DNA of 64,000 bases from Phorcus lineatus (taxonomy: Eukaryota; Mollusca; Gastropoda; Trochida; Trochidae), in assembly GCA_921293015.1 (NCBI GenBank), contig OV121088.1:1488001-1552000 (forward strand). The letters are read 5' to 3'. Made by a program: the position numbers and the translations under genes. The notes under the pieces were generated by a model that did no database searches, was not told the origin of the DNA, and worked only from the letters and a program-made list of their open reading frames with translations. Shown one piece after another: positions 46,679 to 63,797 of the stretch; the stretch's first letter is position 1, and every line of letters begins with the position of its first letter.

Positions 46679-48450
46679 GTAGGTTATTATGTCGATTTGT
46701 TACTTTATGTTTAAAGCATAGGTCCTATCATTAGTTATGTATGCATTCAAGAAGAAATTCTCCGCTCCACATTCTGCTTTTGTACGTAAATGTAAAATAA
46801 ACCTATACTTGTCTATTCTCTACCCTGTTGAAGCGACTTTACGGCAATAAATTTTGGGTTTAAACGTTCAATATTTCGAGATACTAGGAAAAAAAGGATT
46901 TCTAGATGACGTTTTCAATTTTTTAAATCATTTGTATTAAAGTTAAAGAAGTTTCTTTTTTATATTGTCTCCACAACAAACGGGATAGATCAAAGAAGAT
47001 TACTTAAACAAAGGTGTCAATTCTGTGTTAGGCCTACATATACGCCTTGTTAGTGTACTCAGCACAAGGCGCTGATTAGGGCAAATGGAAATAAAATCAA
47101 ACAAAATATCTTTCATGCACATTTGCTTTATTGCTCTTCATAAGGTATTAGAAAAAGATATGTATCGTTCGAGCAATAAACGAATCAGATTTCTCAGAAT
47201 CATCCATGCGGTCTTAAACCATTACTCCAACTCACTGCCTACCGAGGGTCACCTTTGCAGGTTGAATTCTAATGCACGCCATGCAAATAGTTCATCACTT
47301 ACATCTATTTCATCCTGACTGCCAAAATTTGCAGAATTTGGCGTTCATTCTAGCCCTCAATATGGATATTCAAAACACCTACCTCTCTTCTTTATCGTAC
47401 GTCAAGGCTTATCGCGTCTTTTCTCAAAATGTTTGACGTAGAAAACATGAAATTTCCCAACTGAAAATGCAATTAAATAACTCAACTTTTCCTTCTTCAA
47501 ATACAGAAGGACCATAAAGAGGGGATTAAATCAATGAGAAATGTGTCAGTCATAAGTACCAGCGATACAATTAGTGGAATTTCGGTATATCGCACTCGCG
47601 ATGCGACGCTAATGTGATGCACTTGATTGACGATGCAAAAGTGAGTATTTGCGTTTAAAATGACAATTAGTTTCTTCTACATAATCCTTGATAATGAGTT
47701 ACGTTTAATACAATGAAATAACCCGAATGTATTTTAAAAAATCCATTTGAAATTAACCTACATATATATACCTAATATATTTCAAACACAATGAACGACA
47801 ATGCGGTACATAAAAGATTATTTCTATTATTCGGAGGACACTCGTCTTTACGAATCACTTCATCGTTTGAATCTTTAGTCAGAAGGAGGTCGCCTTGATT
47901 TATTTTTTATCACAATAGTGGGTTCAATTAAGCATAATTGTTTTGGGATCTATTTTTCTTTTTATGGGTTTTATAACGTTTGTTACCACCAGCCACAACA
48001 TTGAGCTCATCGAACCTTAAATGTTGTATAAGAACCACACACTATGTGGCGCTTTAACGTTGTACGTGTGGGCCTTGCTGTTGAACGTAAAGTGAAGCGA
48101 ATATTATTTTTCATATAAACGCAATTGTTAGAAAGTGACATATAATAGAAACGGAAATTAACTGATTTTCTTGTTTTATTGTTAAGTGATAGGATTCAGT
48201 GATGAAGAAGTGAGCATACATTTCCGAAGATCGTGTCTAAATATAAAACGAAATCTTACTTTCAAAGGAGCAAACTGTTTAATTGACAATGAAGTGAAAG
48301 AAATGGCTACCGCGGACTTGGGATGATCTTGTGAAGAAACATGAAAAATTCTGTGAAAGGCTGTTCTTAATTTCTTCATCATGCTATGTCATCTGGCCTA
48401 TTAATGGACTAAGGAAGCGCATTGCTGCCAGCAGTGAGAAAAAATTACCA
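46679..48450. other. Non-coding AT-rich stretch
   Basis: Short ORFs only, none with recognisable content. Confidence 0.5.
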
Positions 48451-49010
48451 ATTAGATGATAGTTTCCTTTAACTAGATAATAGTTTCAACTAATTAGATG
48501 ATAGTTTCATTTAACTAGATAATAGTTTCAACTAATTAGATGATAGTTTCATTTAACTAGATGATAGTTTCATTTAACTAGATAATAGTTTCAACTAATT
48601 AGATGATAGTTTCATCTAGTTAGATGATAATTTCATCTAATTAGATTAAAATTTCATTTAACTAGATAATAGTTTCAACTAATTAGATGATAGTTTCATT
48701 TAACTAGATAATAGTTTCAACTAATTAGATGATAGTTCATCTAGTTAGATGATATAGTTACATCTAATTAGATGAATGTTTGATCTAATTATATGACAAT
48801 TTCATCTAATTAGATAAAAGTTCCATCTAATTATATGATAGTTTCATCTAATTATATGATGGTTTTATCTAATTAGACATTATTTTCATCTAATTACATA
48901 AAAAAAATATTCTAATTAATGATTATATTCAACATCAAATTAGTTACAAGTATCATCTAATCATACAAAGCTTTCATCTAATCAGATGTTGAATAGAAAT
49001 ATCTATATTT
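48451..49010. repeat. 42-bp satellite-like array built on CTAATTAG
   Basis: The unit is two related 21-bp halves, ATTAGATGATAGTTTCATTT and AACTAGATAATAGTTTCAAC (each plus a base or two). It is tandem and well kept to about 48740, then increasingly degenerate to about 49130. The palindrome CTAATTAG recurs throughout. Confidence 0.88.
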
Positions 49011-49941
49011 ATAAAAACATTGTAGTTTAAGATGAAATTAATGTCTAAATAAATGAAGCTACCATGTACTTAAATGAAACTATCATATAATAAATTGAAA
49101 ATTTGTCTAATAAGTTGCAACTATCATCTAATTAGAAGTTATGTATAATTTTTTCACTTCCGGCAGTAATTAATACGCTTCCATAATGGACTAAATTTAG
49201 TTGATGAAATATCATAATTAATGAAAAGCTTTTTCGTAACTTCTTGGCCATGTTGTACATGAGTATCGATGTAATATAAACTTGCTGAAAAAGGATCTAA
49301 CACTTTAAGGCTCCAGTTGTGGCACTCATGTGTTAGGTAATTTGTTCTCACTTTCAATTAATAATGGTTACATACGATTTATCTATGTCAGCTAAATGCC
49401 TTATCGTTTTGTTGTTTCGTGCATTAGAGTATTTCCTATTATATAACCAAACCTAATGGATCTTGACTTGGTCGATAATTGTTTGTTAAATGTCAGACAT
49501 ACGTTTAGATAACTGTCATAACGACCCAGGTAATTATTATACATGCATGTTAAAACATTGCGGCAGTAGGTGATTATCGACGTTTTTAAGTTATTATGAC
49601 ATTCATTGACTTCTGAATGCATTTTATATTGCCATATGGTTGAATGTTTTACTAACCACTGAAGCATGTATGAAATTATACTCAATATATTGTAAACGTT
49701 TTTTAAATGAATAGGAAAGCCTTCAAAGGGAATAAGAATTGGAGTGTTAACTCTAAAATCGCTCCCTGCTATTTGAATGTATATTCAGCTGCATCCTAAA
49801 AGTTTGCTTTCCTGTTTGCTACACTAAGTGCAAATGACGGTTATTTTGTGATGAATTTCATGTATCGTAGAATGATGAAAACGGATAAAGATAAGTTTCA
49901 CTTTAGAAGTGACAGTTCAATAAGTGTATTCTCCATAACAG

Positions 49942-50418
49942 TTAAAGAGCCACTCCGTGAGTTGTTGAAGTCATATATGCCAAACTTAATCAATGGTGTC
50001 ATTTGATCGCGAAGTATCGACTATTACCAAACAGACACATTTTAAAGCTTATTGGTTTTTTACAGTGACAATATGAAGGTAGAACGTCGCAATTATGATC
50101 GAAAACCGGACAGTGTCGCGCGTCAAATAGTCAAACGTAATTTTGGAAACTTATCTAAAACAGCCAGGAGGGCAGTTAGGAGTTAATAGTGTTTATTAGG
50201 TTATATAACTAGTATCCATGTATATTGGACGTGATATCTACACCTCTGGGCATTTATAAGGCTGTTTATAGATTTTCATGGAAAACAAATATTTGTCATA
50301 TACATGTCTTTTGGACATGAAAAGTTTAGATGTTTTGATTTCATATCACAACATATGACATTTAGGTTCGCATCAAAGGTAAATAATATGTTATGAAAAT
50401 CACGGAGTGGCTCTTTAA
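49942..50418. mobile_element. TTAA-flanked MITE, 477 bp with perfect 15-bp TIRs
   Basis: TTAA then AGAGCCACTCCGTGA at 49942-49960, and TCACGGAGTGGCTCT then TTAA at 50400-50418. The inverted repeats match exactly. The TTAA duplication suggests mobilisation by a piggyBac-type transposase. There is no internal ORF of note. Confidence 0.75.
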
Positions 50419-52140
50419 TATCATTCCGCACGATTGAAGCTCGCGTAGGTCCCCGGGATAAAGTTTCAAATACCCCAGTGTTGTTTTTGTCTATGAAATC
50501 TTTAAGATGTTATCACTAAGATCAAACATATGTCAGGTAATTTCTTTGATACCAAATCAATACAATTGTGAGACGAATTATGTGGATGGATATAAAAATT
50601 CTATCAAAATATCTAGGAATTTGAAATTGTTAAAATAACACCCGTTCTGACTATTTAGCATGGCATCGTAAGTATATTTTCATATGACAATTTTATGTAA
50701 GGTTTGAAAGTGATGGACAAAGGATGACCCTTTCCAGTTTACTTGAAGTAATACAATTAACGTCGAAATGGAATCCAAGTCACGTAACTTTCAGTTAGAT
50801 ACACTAGTAGGTGAACAAACTTTCGGGATGCAGCTGTAATCAGGTGGCGTATGACGATCTAGAAATCGTAAATCAAGTCAGTTAAGTGTGTATGTATTTG
50901 ACATTAAGAGTCATTCACCTGTAGGACATGTAGTATACATACATATTCGTGCCTGGACAAGAGCTTAATGCAAAATCACTCATCCCGTGTTTGATCAAGT
51001 GATTTGTACAATTACCTATGTGTCGGTCTACCTGTAGATTTTCCCAGGTAAAGTGTTTACAACTTGCGCGTCTCTCTAATTACAGGTGAACTTTTCACTT
51101 TTCACAGGTAAACAATCCCTAGACAGGTAAACTGTTACCAGTAAACTCAAAACCATATCATTTAACGTTTAAAATACTCGCAACATGGTAATGTGTCAGA
51201 ATCTCGTAAATGTCTATTTTTCGAAGGATCTGAAGGCATTTTATCAAATGTAGACTGCATAAAGAAGTATTAAAAGTTGAATATAGAGATCAATGAACAT
51301 AATGCAATAGTATTTCATTACATGAGATGTATATCGCAAATTATTCGATACGAAATTTGGTGCAATTCTAAGCCCTGACCACATTCCACCAGTCTAGTCT
51401 TGATGATATATTTTTATTAATTCTAATAGAGTGACAATAATGAATTTACATTTAGCCTTTGATATACGTCCTTGAGTGTTTCAATATAACATGGTAAAGT
51501 TGCACTACTTAATGTGACATGTTCTGCAAAAACATCGTAAATACCTATATACTTTAGAATCAAATCATAAATTTGCCAGTGTCACATCTAAAGACCTGCC
51601 TCATCTTGTAATAAGTGCATCTGAATTTTATATCTACACAAATATGATATTTTTTTCTGTGACGTGTCTTCTTGAACATGAAAGACACTCATAAATAGCA
51701 ATTATTAGCTACGCCTTAAAGGCACTATAGCACGCTTTTTCGTGTCAAATTGGCTAAGATAAAGCTTCCTATCGATGCAATTTAATACTTGTTATCTTTT
51801 TTATTTGACCTTTAGTCAAAAATGAAAAAGTTAAAACGGCCTAAGTCGCCTTCATGATCATCTTAAAAAAGCATGGTCAACTGTGCATAAAATGGACAGT
51901 TGAAAACGGATGAACTAATAATTTGAGTAGCTTATGAATTTACCGTGACTGTTAACCGAGATCAAAGAATGAAATATTGATTGAAATACATGTAGATGAG
52001 AAAAAGTTATTGTCTTTCTCCTTATGTGAAATGTTTTTAAAGAAAGTATTTGATGCACTAAGACATGCATTTTGTTGGATATTGCTATGTTCATCCGGAT
52101 ATTTCGTTTGTGAAATGTTGAAATAAACCTGTCATATTAT
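50419..52140. other. Non-coding AT-rich stretch
   Basis: No gene seen. A small cluster of CAGGTA/CAGGTG motifs lies at 51045-51130. Confidence 0.5.
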
Positions 52141-52270
52141 ACAATTATGGACTGGTGACGAAGTCCGATGTCAATATTGCTTTCCTGGGGTCTATAAAAA
52201 CAGGTCCGAGGTCAATATTGCTTTCCTCGGGTCTATAAAAACAGGTATTGACCTAATTCACCATAATTGT
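52141..52270. repeat. Short element with inverted ends and an internal 41-bp duplication
   Basis: ACAATTATGG at 52141-52150 is inverted as CCATAATTGT at 52261-52270. Inside, GTCCGATGTCAATATTGC (52163) is repeated as GTCCGAGGTCAATATTGC (52204), each followed by a TTTCCT..GGGTCTATAAAAACAG stretch. A related inverted fragment lies near 52430-52460. Confidence 0.55.
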
Positions 52271-52361
52271 TTTATTATGTTTCGAATTTAATACGAAAAG
52301 AAAAGAAATAACTACAGTCATGAACAGCAATTTAGATCAATGGTTCAACATGACGGTCAAG

Positions 52362-53056
52362 TGACGTCATGATAACAATAGCATGACGTCATGTAACAAC
52401 GGTTTGACGTCATTATGTCTATTTCAAGTCAATATCACCTTTGGTCGGACTCGGAGTGAAGTCAATATGCTTTTCTGTCGACTGACACGTGACCGCTTCT
52501 CGACCAATCTGATCGCCGGAAAAATAAGCTTACATAATAATTAGAGGATATTTGACATTTCTCGTCGAATACCATGAATATCTCATCGAGTGAAGTAGAA
52601 ATGATATTTTCACGAGTGGCGCAGCCACGAGTGTAAATATATGATTTTCTACTTCACGAGATGAGATATACATGGTATTCGACGAGAAATGTCAAATGTT
52701 CTATTTATTATGTTTCCAAAAACCCCGTAAATGACCTTAACTATATGAATGGAGTAGCTAAATCCCTTCGCTAGCGGGGCCTTTGCATGACGTCATTAAA
52801 TTGTTTCTTGACGTCACAGATGACGTCATATGATTGTTGCGTTATTTCACTGAGTAGGATACCATTATTATTTCACTCAGTGAAAATACGGATTTTATTT
52901 TCACTAATAAATGGCATATTTCACCATTGAAAACATAATAATCAGTGTTATTACCCGCCCGTGTAAGATACTGCAGTGTTATATTCAACGGCGATATTAA
53001 GCTAGTGTAATAACGCTTTACGTATGACGTCATAATATTGTGTAGTTGTGACGTCA
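52362..53056. promoter_or_regulatory. Cluster of eight TGACGTCA (CRE-type) octamers
   Basis: Exact copies lie at 52362-52369, 52384-52391, 52405-52412, 52788-52795, 52809-52816, 52821-52828, 53025-53032 and 53049-53056. The octamer is the consensus site of CREB/ATF bZIP factors. The copies come in groups of three, three and two around a foldback element. They may therefore be parts of repetitive DNA and not an enhancer; no adjacent gene was found. Confidence 0.5.
52545..52703. repeat. Foldback (palindromic) element, about 160 bp
   Basis: Arms 52554-52576 and 52671-52693 are perfect 23-bp inverted repeats (GACATTTCTCGTCGAATACC plus ATG). Inner arms continue imperfectly to a GTGGC-GCA-GCCAC tip near 52616-52628. 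It could extrude as a long hairpin. Confidence 0.85.
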
Positions 53057-53147
53057 TAATGTTAGCATCGCCGTCACAGTCGCGGAAATGTTTCGTTCAG
53101 TACACTTTCGGCAATCATGCTCGACTAATGAGGTAAAGTAATAAAAA

Positions 53148-53290
53148 GAATACTAAACTTCTTTCAATTTAATACTATTTTTATTAAACTCGTTAAGGAT
53201 TTGGTATTAAACTCGCTTTCGCTCGTTTTATACTGTATCATTAACACGTTTAATAAAAATAGTATTAAATGGAAGGTCGTTTAGTATCCT
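53148..53290. repeat. Second foldback element, about 140 bp
   Basis: Perfect 23-bp inverted arms at 53167-53189 and 53248-53270 (ATTTAATACTATTTTTATTA plus AAC). Weaker outer arms run to ATACTAAAC and GTTTAGTAT. It is unrelated in sequence to the neighbouring foldback. Confidence 0.85.
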
Positions 53291-58317
<5,027 letters not shown>

Positions 58318-58865
58318 CTTTAAGACTCTAACTTATTTTAAATTGTTTTGTGATCGCATATTTCACTATACAAAAATTTCTTTAGCTGAATGTTTTATAC
58401 AACTCTAGGATGAATTTGATTCTTAATGAAAATTTGAATAAGACCACCTCCTTATTCCTCTGATTTAATACAGTTTTCTTATATAATTCCATATCGAGTT
58501 ATCAAACTCAATACCACAAGTTTGTTTAGTCCTGGCGAGAAAATACCTTGACTAAACAACTCACGGGGTATTAAGACTTGTAAGCCCCAAATGACGTTTT
58601 CCTGGACATAGTAAATTTGTTGAGAGCTTTTGGTCAGATTTAATATCAATATTTCATTTCTCATAGATTATGGTTATACCCTTATCAGCTCGCATTAGTG
58701 AATGGTCGCTCGTAGCATACCGGGGGGTCTTTGGCCAGTTGATGCATGTATGTGCCCTATATCGTGGCGGATGTGTACGGGGTGGTACGTTATAGCGAGG
58801 GGGCACTTGATAAACATTTCATTTGGCCAATGCACGCTCACGGTTTAGACGCTACATTACATTAG

Positions 58866-59105
58866 AGAGATGTGACACGAAATTTAGTCTGTTTCCTTTT
58901 GGCGATTGGGTCTGACTTATTCATAAGCAACTTACAAAACGGAAAGAATTTAGCTGGCAGGTGAGTATTCCTTGTACAAAGAAACATTTGATTAATGACG
59001 ACATTAAATCTTATCCTACGCTTTTTTCCATTACATTGTTTTGATGTGTTTTTTGTTGTTGTGAGGGCTTTGGGAAATTATCAATTTTCTTTACTTTAAT
59101 TACAG
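58866..59105 (+). other. Probable 5' UTR exon and intron of the downstream gene
   Basis: A donor CAG|GTGAGT at 58961 and an acceptor TTTAATTACAG ending at 59105 define a 145-bp intron. The frame entering the next exon is open back to 58866, after a stop at 58863-58865, but contains no ATG. The upstream exon is therefore likely untranslated. Confidence 0.5.
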
Positions 59106-59178
59106 ACGTTTTTCAAATTATTTCGGACGACTCACAGCTACTTTGAGATCTGAGGGTATTGGCATTAACACGCACACG

Positions 59179-59862
59179 ATGTCCACAGTCACGCAGCGCC
59201 CCAGCCAATCAGAAGATGGGAAGTTTTACAACCAGCAGCACGGGCCCCTGCACATGAAGTTACTGGAGAAAAGTGCGTCCGGAGAAGAGGGAGAAATGTC
59301 GAACAAGGCAGGCAAAGAGAGGACCAGGAAAATAACTCTTGTTGGAAAATATCCCAAATTACTCGCTCAAAGTTTGAATCTCTCAGAATTACCAAAGTAC
59401 AACCCTGAGGATAGAATTTGGCGGGAAAGTCGTTCAGACATTCCAGATCTCAGCCCGAGGGGACGCCATGAAGAGTTCTCATTCCTAGGATCTGAAACAT
59501 CAAGAAAAATCTCACATTATGGTGATTGGTCAGATTCTTCAAGAAAACTCTCACATCATGGCGAATGGACAGATTCGTCAAGAAAAATCTCACATCATGG
59601 CAATTGGTCAGATTCGTCAAGAAAAATATCGCATCGTGGCGAATGGGTAGAAGACAGGACGCCACGCTCCCGTCCTTTGCGACTACCCCCGATCCTGCTG
59701 CCTCCACTTTATAGTGTTAAGCCGACCCCCTTAGTCCCCCGGTATTTCTACTCTACCCCCACCCATCGGGGCCCCATCACAGACGCGGAGTGGGAAGAAC
59801 TTCAGGAATGTCGCTACCTGAGACCGGGTCTCAAGAAGTTCAAAACCACCTGGGTCAGTTGA
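59179..59862 (+). CDS. Unrecognised 227-aa protein with four RK[IL]SH repeats
   Basis: A single-exon coding region starting at the first ATG (MSTVTQRPSQ). An upstream TTG in frame at 59143 is not a plausible animal start. No signal peptide or membrane segment is seen. The charged N-terminal part includes RKITLVGKYPKLL. Residues 108-159 are four tandem 13-residue units of the form SRKISHHGEWSDS. Then comes a Pro-rich stretch (LPPILLPPL, PTPLVPR) and an acidic/aromatic tail ending KKFKTTWVS. Each repeat contains R-K-[IL]-S, which resembles a basophilic (PKA/PKC-like) kinase site. The overall look is of a disordered, phosphorylated adaptor. I do not recognise a family. Good codon content, the repeat periodicity at protein level and a splice acceptor upstream support a real gene. 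Confidence 0.7.
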   Translation: MSTVTQRPSQSEDGKFYNQQHGPLHMKLLEKSASGEEGEMSNKAGKERTRKITLVGKYPKLLAQSLNLSELPKYNPEDRIWRESRSDIPDLSPRGRHEEFSFLGSETSRKISHYGDWSDSSRKLSHHGEWTDSSRKISHHGNWSDSSRKISHRGEWVEDRTPRSRPLRLPPILLPPLYSVKPTPLVPRYFYSTPTHRGPITDAEWEELQECRYLRPGLKKFKTTWVS

Positions 59863-62800
59863 GACTTTAACTAGTGTTTCAAATTTTATGAACAAAATGA
59901 CATTTCTCTTGACAGTAATTTGTAAGGAAGAAATTTAGAGTCAATGAACTGAATGTTAAGACATGTCACCGAGCAGAAAGTCAGAAGTGCAACACGATCT
60001 AGGAAATTTAAGAGTTGAAAATGTTGTAATAATATAATTCTTGACCATATTGGATCGTCCTTGGACATTGGATTGATTAGGTTTTGCGAAATACATAAAA
60101 CAAATTTTGAGAAACTCTGTGAATATTTGGAACCGGCTTCAAGCAGGCGGTCAAAAGTTCAACACTACCTGGGAGAGTTGAGCGTATAAAGTGATACGTC
60201 AGCATACAATATCAAATCAACTTGTAATATATTCGAATTCATGGATCAGTTGTTCTTTGAGAAAAAAACAAGGACTTAGAAAAAAATCAGAACCGGCTAT
60301 ATATAGTAGCAGGTCCGGCTACCCATGCCGACTGTGTGATCGTAGCTGATGGGAATGTGATATTTTGAGGTTTGAAAGCAGATGTGAAAAGAACTTGAGA
60401 ACATATAGAGTGTGAGAAAAAAAATGGCATATTTTGAAATTTATACAACAAGACATTGTTCGGGAACCTATTGTTATTCCATAAATCGGAGAGAAAAGTA
60501 GGAATGTGATTCAACGAGGGTTTTAATGAAGCTTGCTTGTATCACTTGGATCTATTCTGAAATGATAACAGCGACTGACATACAAGTGGTGCCATTGTTC
60601 TAATTCTTTCAACAAACAATAAGATGCATTGTGACTCGGGGGCCGCTATGGAAACCTTTCATTAATGAAATCCTTGCAATTGTTGAAAATCTTTAAATAC
60701 ATTGGAGTCTGGTATTTCGGGTAGCATTTATTTACTTAGTTGTTACCTATTATCACAAAAAGCAAGCCCCGTCACTTGTTGCCTATTTGGAGACGTTTTC
60801 TACACTTTATACGTCCTTGCTTTTATGAATACGATTATGGAATTTCGGGCATTCCTGCTAGCCGGTAGATCCACGCTTTGATCTAATATGTATCCTTGCG
60901 AATGAGAAATAATAGAAATTATTATGAACTCTTAGTCAAATTAAAAAAAACACCGATTTGCTTATTATTCAGTCGAGAAAGTTGTAATTAGATATTGATT
61001 CAAGAGAACAGTACAGAGATACTCTAGCTTGCTGTGATAAGTTGATCTGTGAAGATAATCAATACAATCTGTGATACAGTGATACCCTCGACTCAAGAGC
61101 AAGAGGATTCGGGAGAGGACACTCTACCTAGAAGTAGGTCACACGATTACAGACTGACATGAGCTTCCGTCCTACGTGCAGTTTGGGAAACTTTGTTTGA
61201 TGAACATAGTTCATCCGTCAATCACGTCATGTTTGTATATTTCACGTTGTAATTATAAACATCATATTTGTTATATTTGTCATATAACATACCATTTTGC
61301 ATTTGCAAATTTGAATAAGAACAAATGAATTTTTAGTTTATGTGACGCAAAATACGTTAAAAATCATCGTTTGATTCATTGTCAGTTATCGTTATAATGT
61401 GCCGGCGCAAACTACGTAGACTAACATATAGTCCTTGAAAAAAGGATTTCACCAAAAATGTATTTTTCAATAATTGGTATGAAATAATATTAACAAAAAA
61501 GAGTCCTGTACTATGGCAACTAGACTTGCCAACATTTTCTAGAGTTTAAGAAGGCTCCTTTATATAATTAATAGTTTGCCATAGGTCTGGATGACATACT
61601 GTACGAACTAGACATTGATTTCACTCATTGTAGCAGAGTTATAAAGTATACAGATCAAATTATCATTTGTTTGTCAACGTTGCGGTCAGCTTTAGTTTCG
61701 TAAGATTCTGAAACGTACGTAACATTAGGTCATAAACAAATTTAGATTCATTAAATGTATTCCAATAACAGTAAGATTGGTCCATTGAAATATGTGAGAT
61801 TGTGGTTACTTATAGATATATATTATATAGAAATGTCTTAATGTCTTACTCCAATTAGCCTTGAATGAATGTCATGTAATGTTATACGTGTTTGTGCATA
61901 TACCAATTAGAATAAAAGTGTTGAAAACAAAATGTCTAAATTACAAATATTAAATCAAACTGGTTTGTACGTCAGAGGGGATGACAACTGGAATATACCT
62001 ACATCAAAACCTAGATGATCTTCGTGACCTGATATCTTGTCAAGTTTGCCCTGGAACCGATTATTATCGTTTCTAATGATATGACGAGATAGCGATATCG
62101 TCACTACCATTTTTAGTCCTAGGGTCAAGTAGCAGAGATACTACTATCTATTTGGCCTGGTAACCGAAATAGTTTCGGGAGATATCAGGTGAATGGTTTT
62201 ATTTGAATCCAAATTGTCATAAGGTATCTTTAAACTCCACTTGACGGCGTCGCGATATACTTGACTCGAGTAGTGTGAATCATCCATGAGTAATAACGGT
62301 GGAGTTTTATGTTCGTTTCAATTTTAATGATATTTGAATAATAAATTTGCTTTATTGTATGATTTCAGAGAATAAGAAATGTCGCATATTCTGAAGATTA
62401 AAAATGTCACGGAAAGTGTAAGGTGACATATAAAATATAAAATTATTGATTAATCCAACCCGTTAATTAGGACGTAGCTTCTAAACGTTATGACCTATAA
62501 CAACGTAAACAAGAATGGACCTTTCACCTTCAATGAAATAGCGGGAGGAATACATGGCATCACTCTTCGACATTGGGTCATAGAAGCGATGAAGTAATAA
62601 GGTAAAAGTGCCTCGTGTTTGCAAAGAAATAGGTTGTATGAACAAATATGGAATGGTAGTGTTGATTAGGTCATTTATGTAATATTCACATTATAATGTA
62701 GATATGACGCAGAATTTCGACTTTTTTCTATTTTAATTGACAAGAAAATATCATAATTTTGACATTTTAGGGGATCGGTCTATTTGGACATTTTAGAGAT

Positions 62801-63797
62801 AAAGATTACAAGTTTAGAGAGATGATTTTAACCTTACTCATGACATAAGTAGGCTCTTAGTCTTATTTCAGCAACATAAAGATATATGAAGCATACTCTG
62901 TGTCACTTAATAAGCGAGGAACAAGTGTTTAGTTCGAAATCAATTTAATGAGATTGTAGCAACAATAGACTCTTGGTGATAAAGTATGGTTTCGCTTTAT
63001 AGCGCCTTTCCAGACGATGATTAAACATCACGCCTCACCGCTCAAGAAGTTTTACAAGTACAAAGACTGTAAATCAGTTATTTTTAAGGATAATTTACAT
63101 TGGAAAATACCTTCTATAAGTTTCATATACCACGTGGCAGGATGTATTCTTTCAAATGCTACTCTATATCAATTTTAGAGAAAACTATGAACAAAGAGAC
63201 TTCGATAAACACAATTTTAACCATTTGTCCTACTGTAAGGCTTACGAGTCGTAAACTGTCGTGCTTATGCCGTCACCTGCCAGTCGGAGAATTACATAAT
63301 AAATAATGGCATGAGATAATAAAAATCGGCTTGAAACGAATAACAATGATGCTAGGAAAAAACACTTATTTGGTGGTTTGAATATTTTGAACGGTTATAT
63401 TTTTCTAGCCATGCGCCGAAAGGCAATATGCATTCCAAGGAAATTGTATAATAAAACCTCTTCAAACAGCTCTTGAAGTACACTCAGTTCAGTCATAATG
63501 CCTTACGCTGTAAGGAGGCGTATAACGAGCGTGTATTAAAACATGCTATGAAGCTTATATGGGGGTTATGAATTTATAGAGAGAATTATAGCCTGGATAA
63601 ATCCAATCACATCTGAGGGTAATTCACTTAACGGCTACCCCCCGCCTCTGTACAGTCCTTCCTTCGTAGCATGTGTGGCATTCCTTCGTACTTGTAACAG
63701 TGTCTATTGTGGTCATAATCTACTTGTACTTGTTTTATTGGATATAAGTTTAATGCTGTGATCACAGGTACATTCGCCAGGAAAGATTATACCGGGA
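59863..63797. other. Non-coding 3' flank, AT-rich
   Basis: It begins with the 3' UTR of the preceding gene. A 53-bp echo of that gene's last codons occurs at 60130-60182. Nothing else coding is seen. Confidence 0.5.

Noticed and set aside
59143..59178. Upstream extension of the small gene to a TTG start
   Set aside because: TTG is not a usual animal start; the first ATG in the frame is at 59179.
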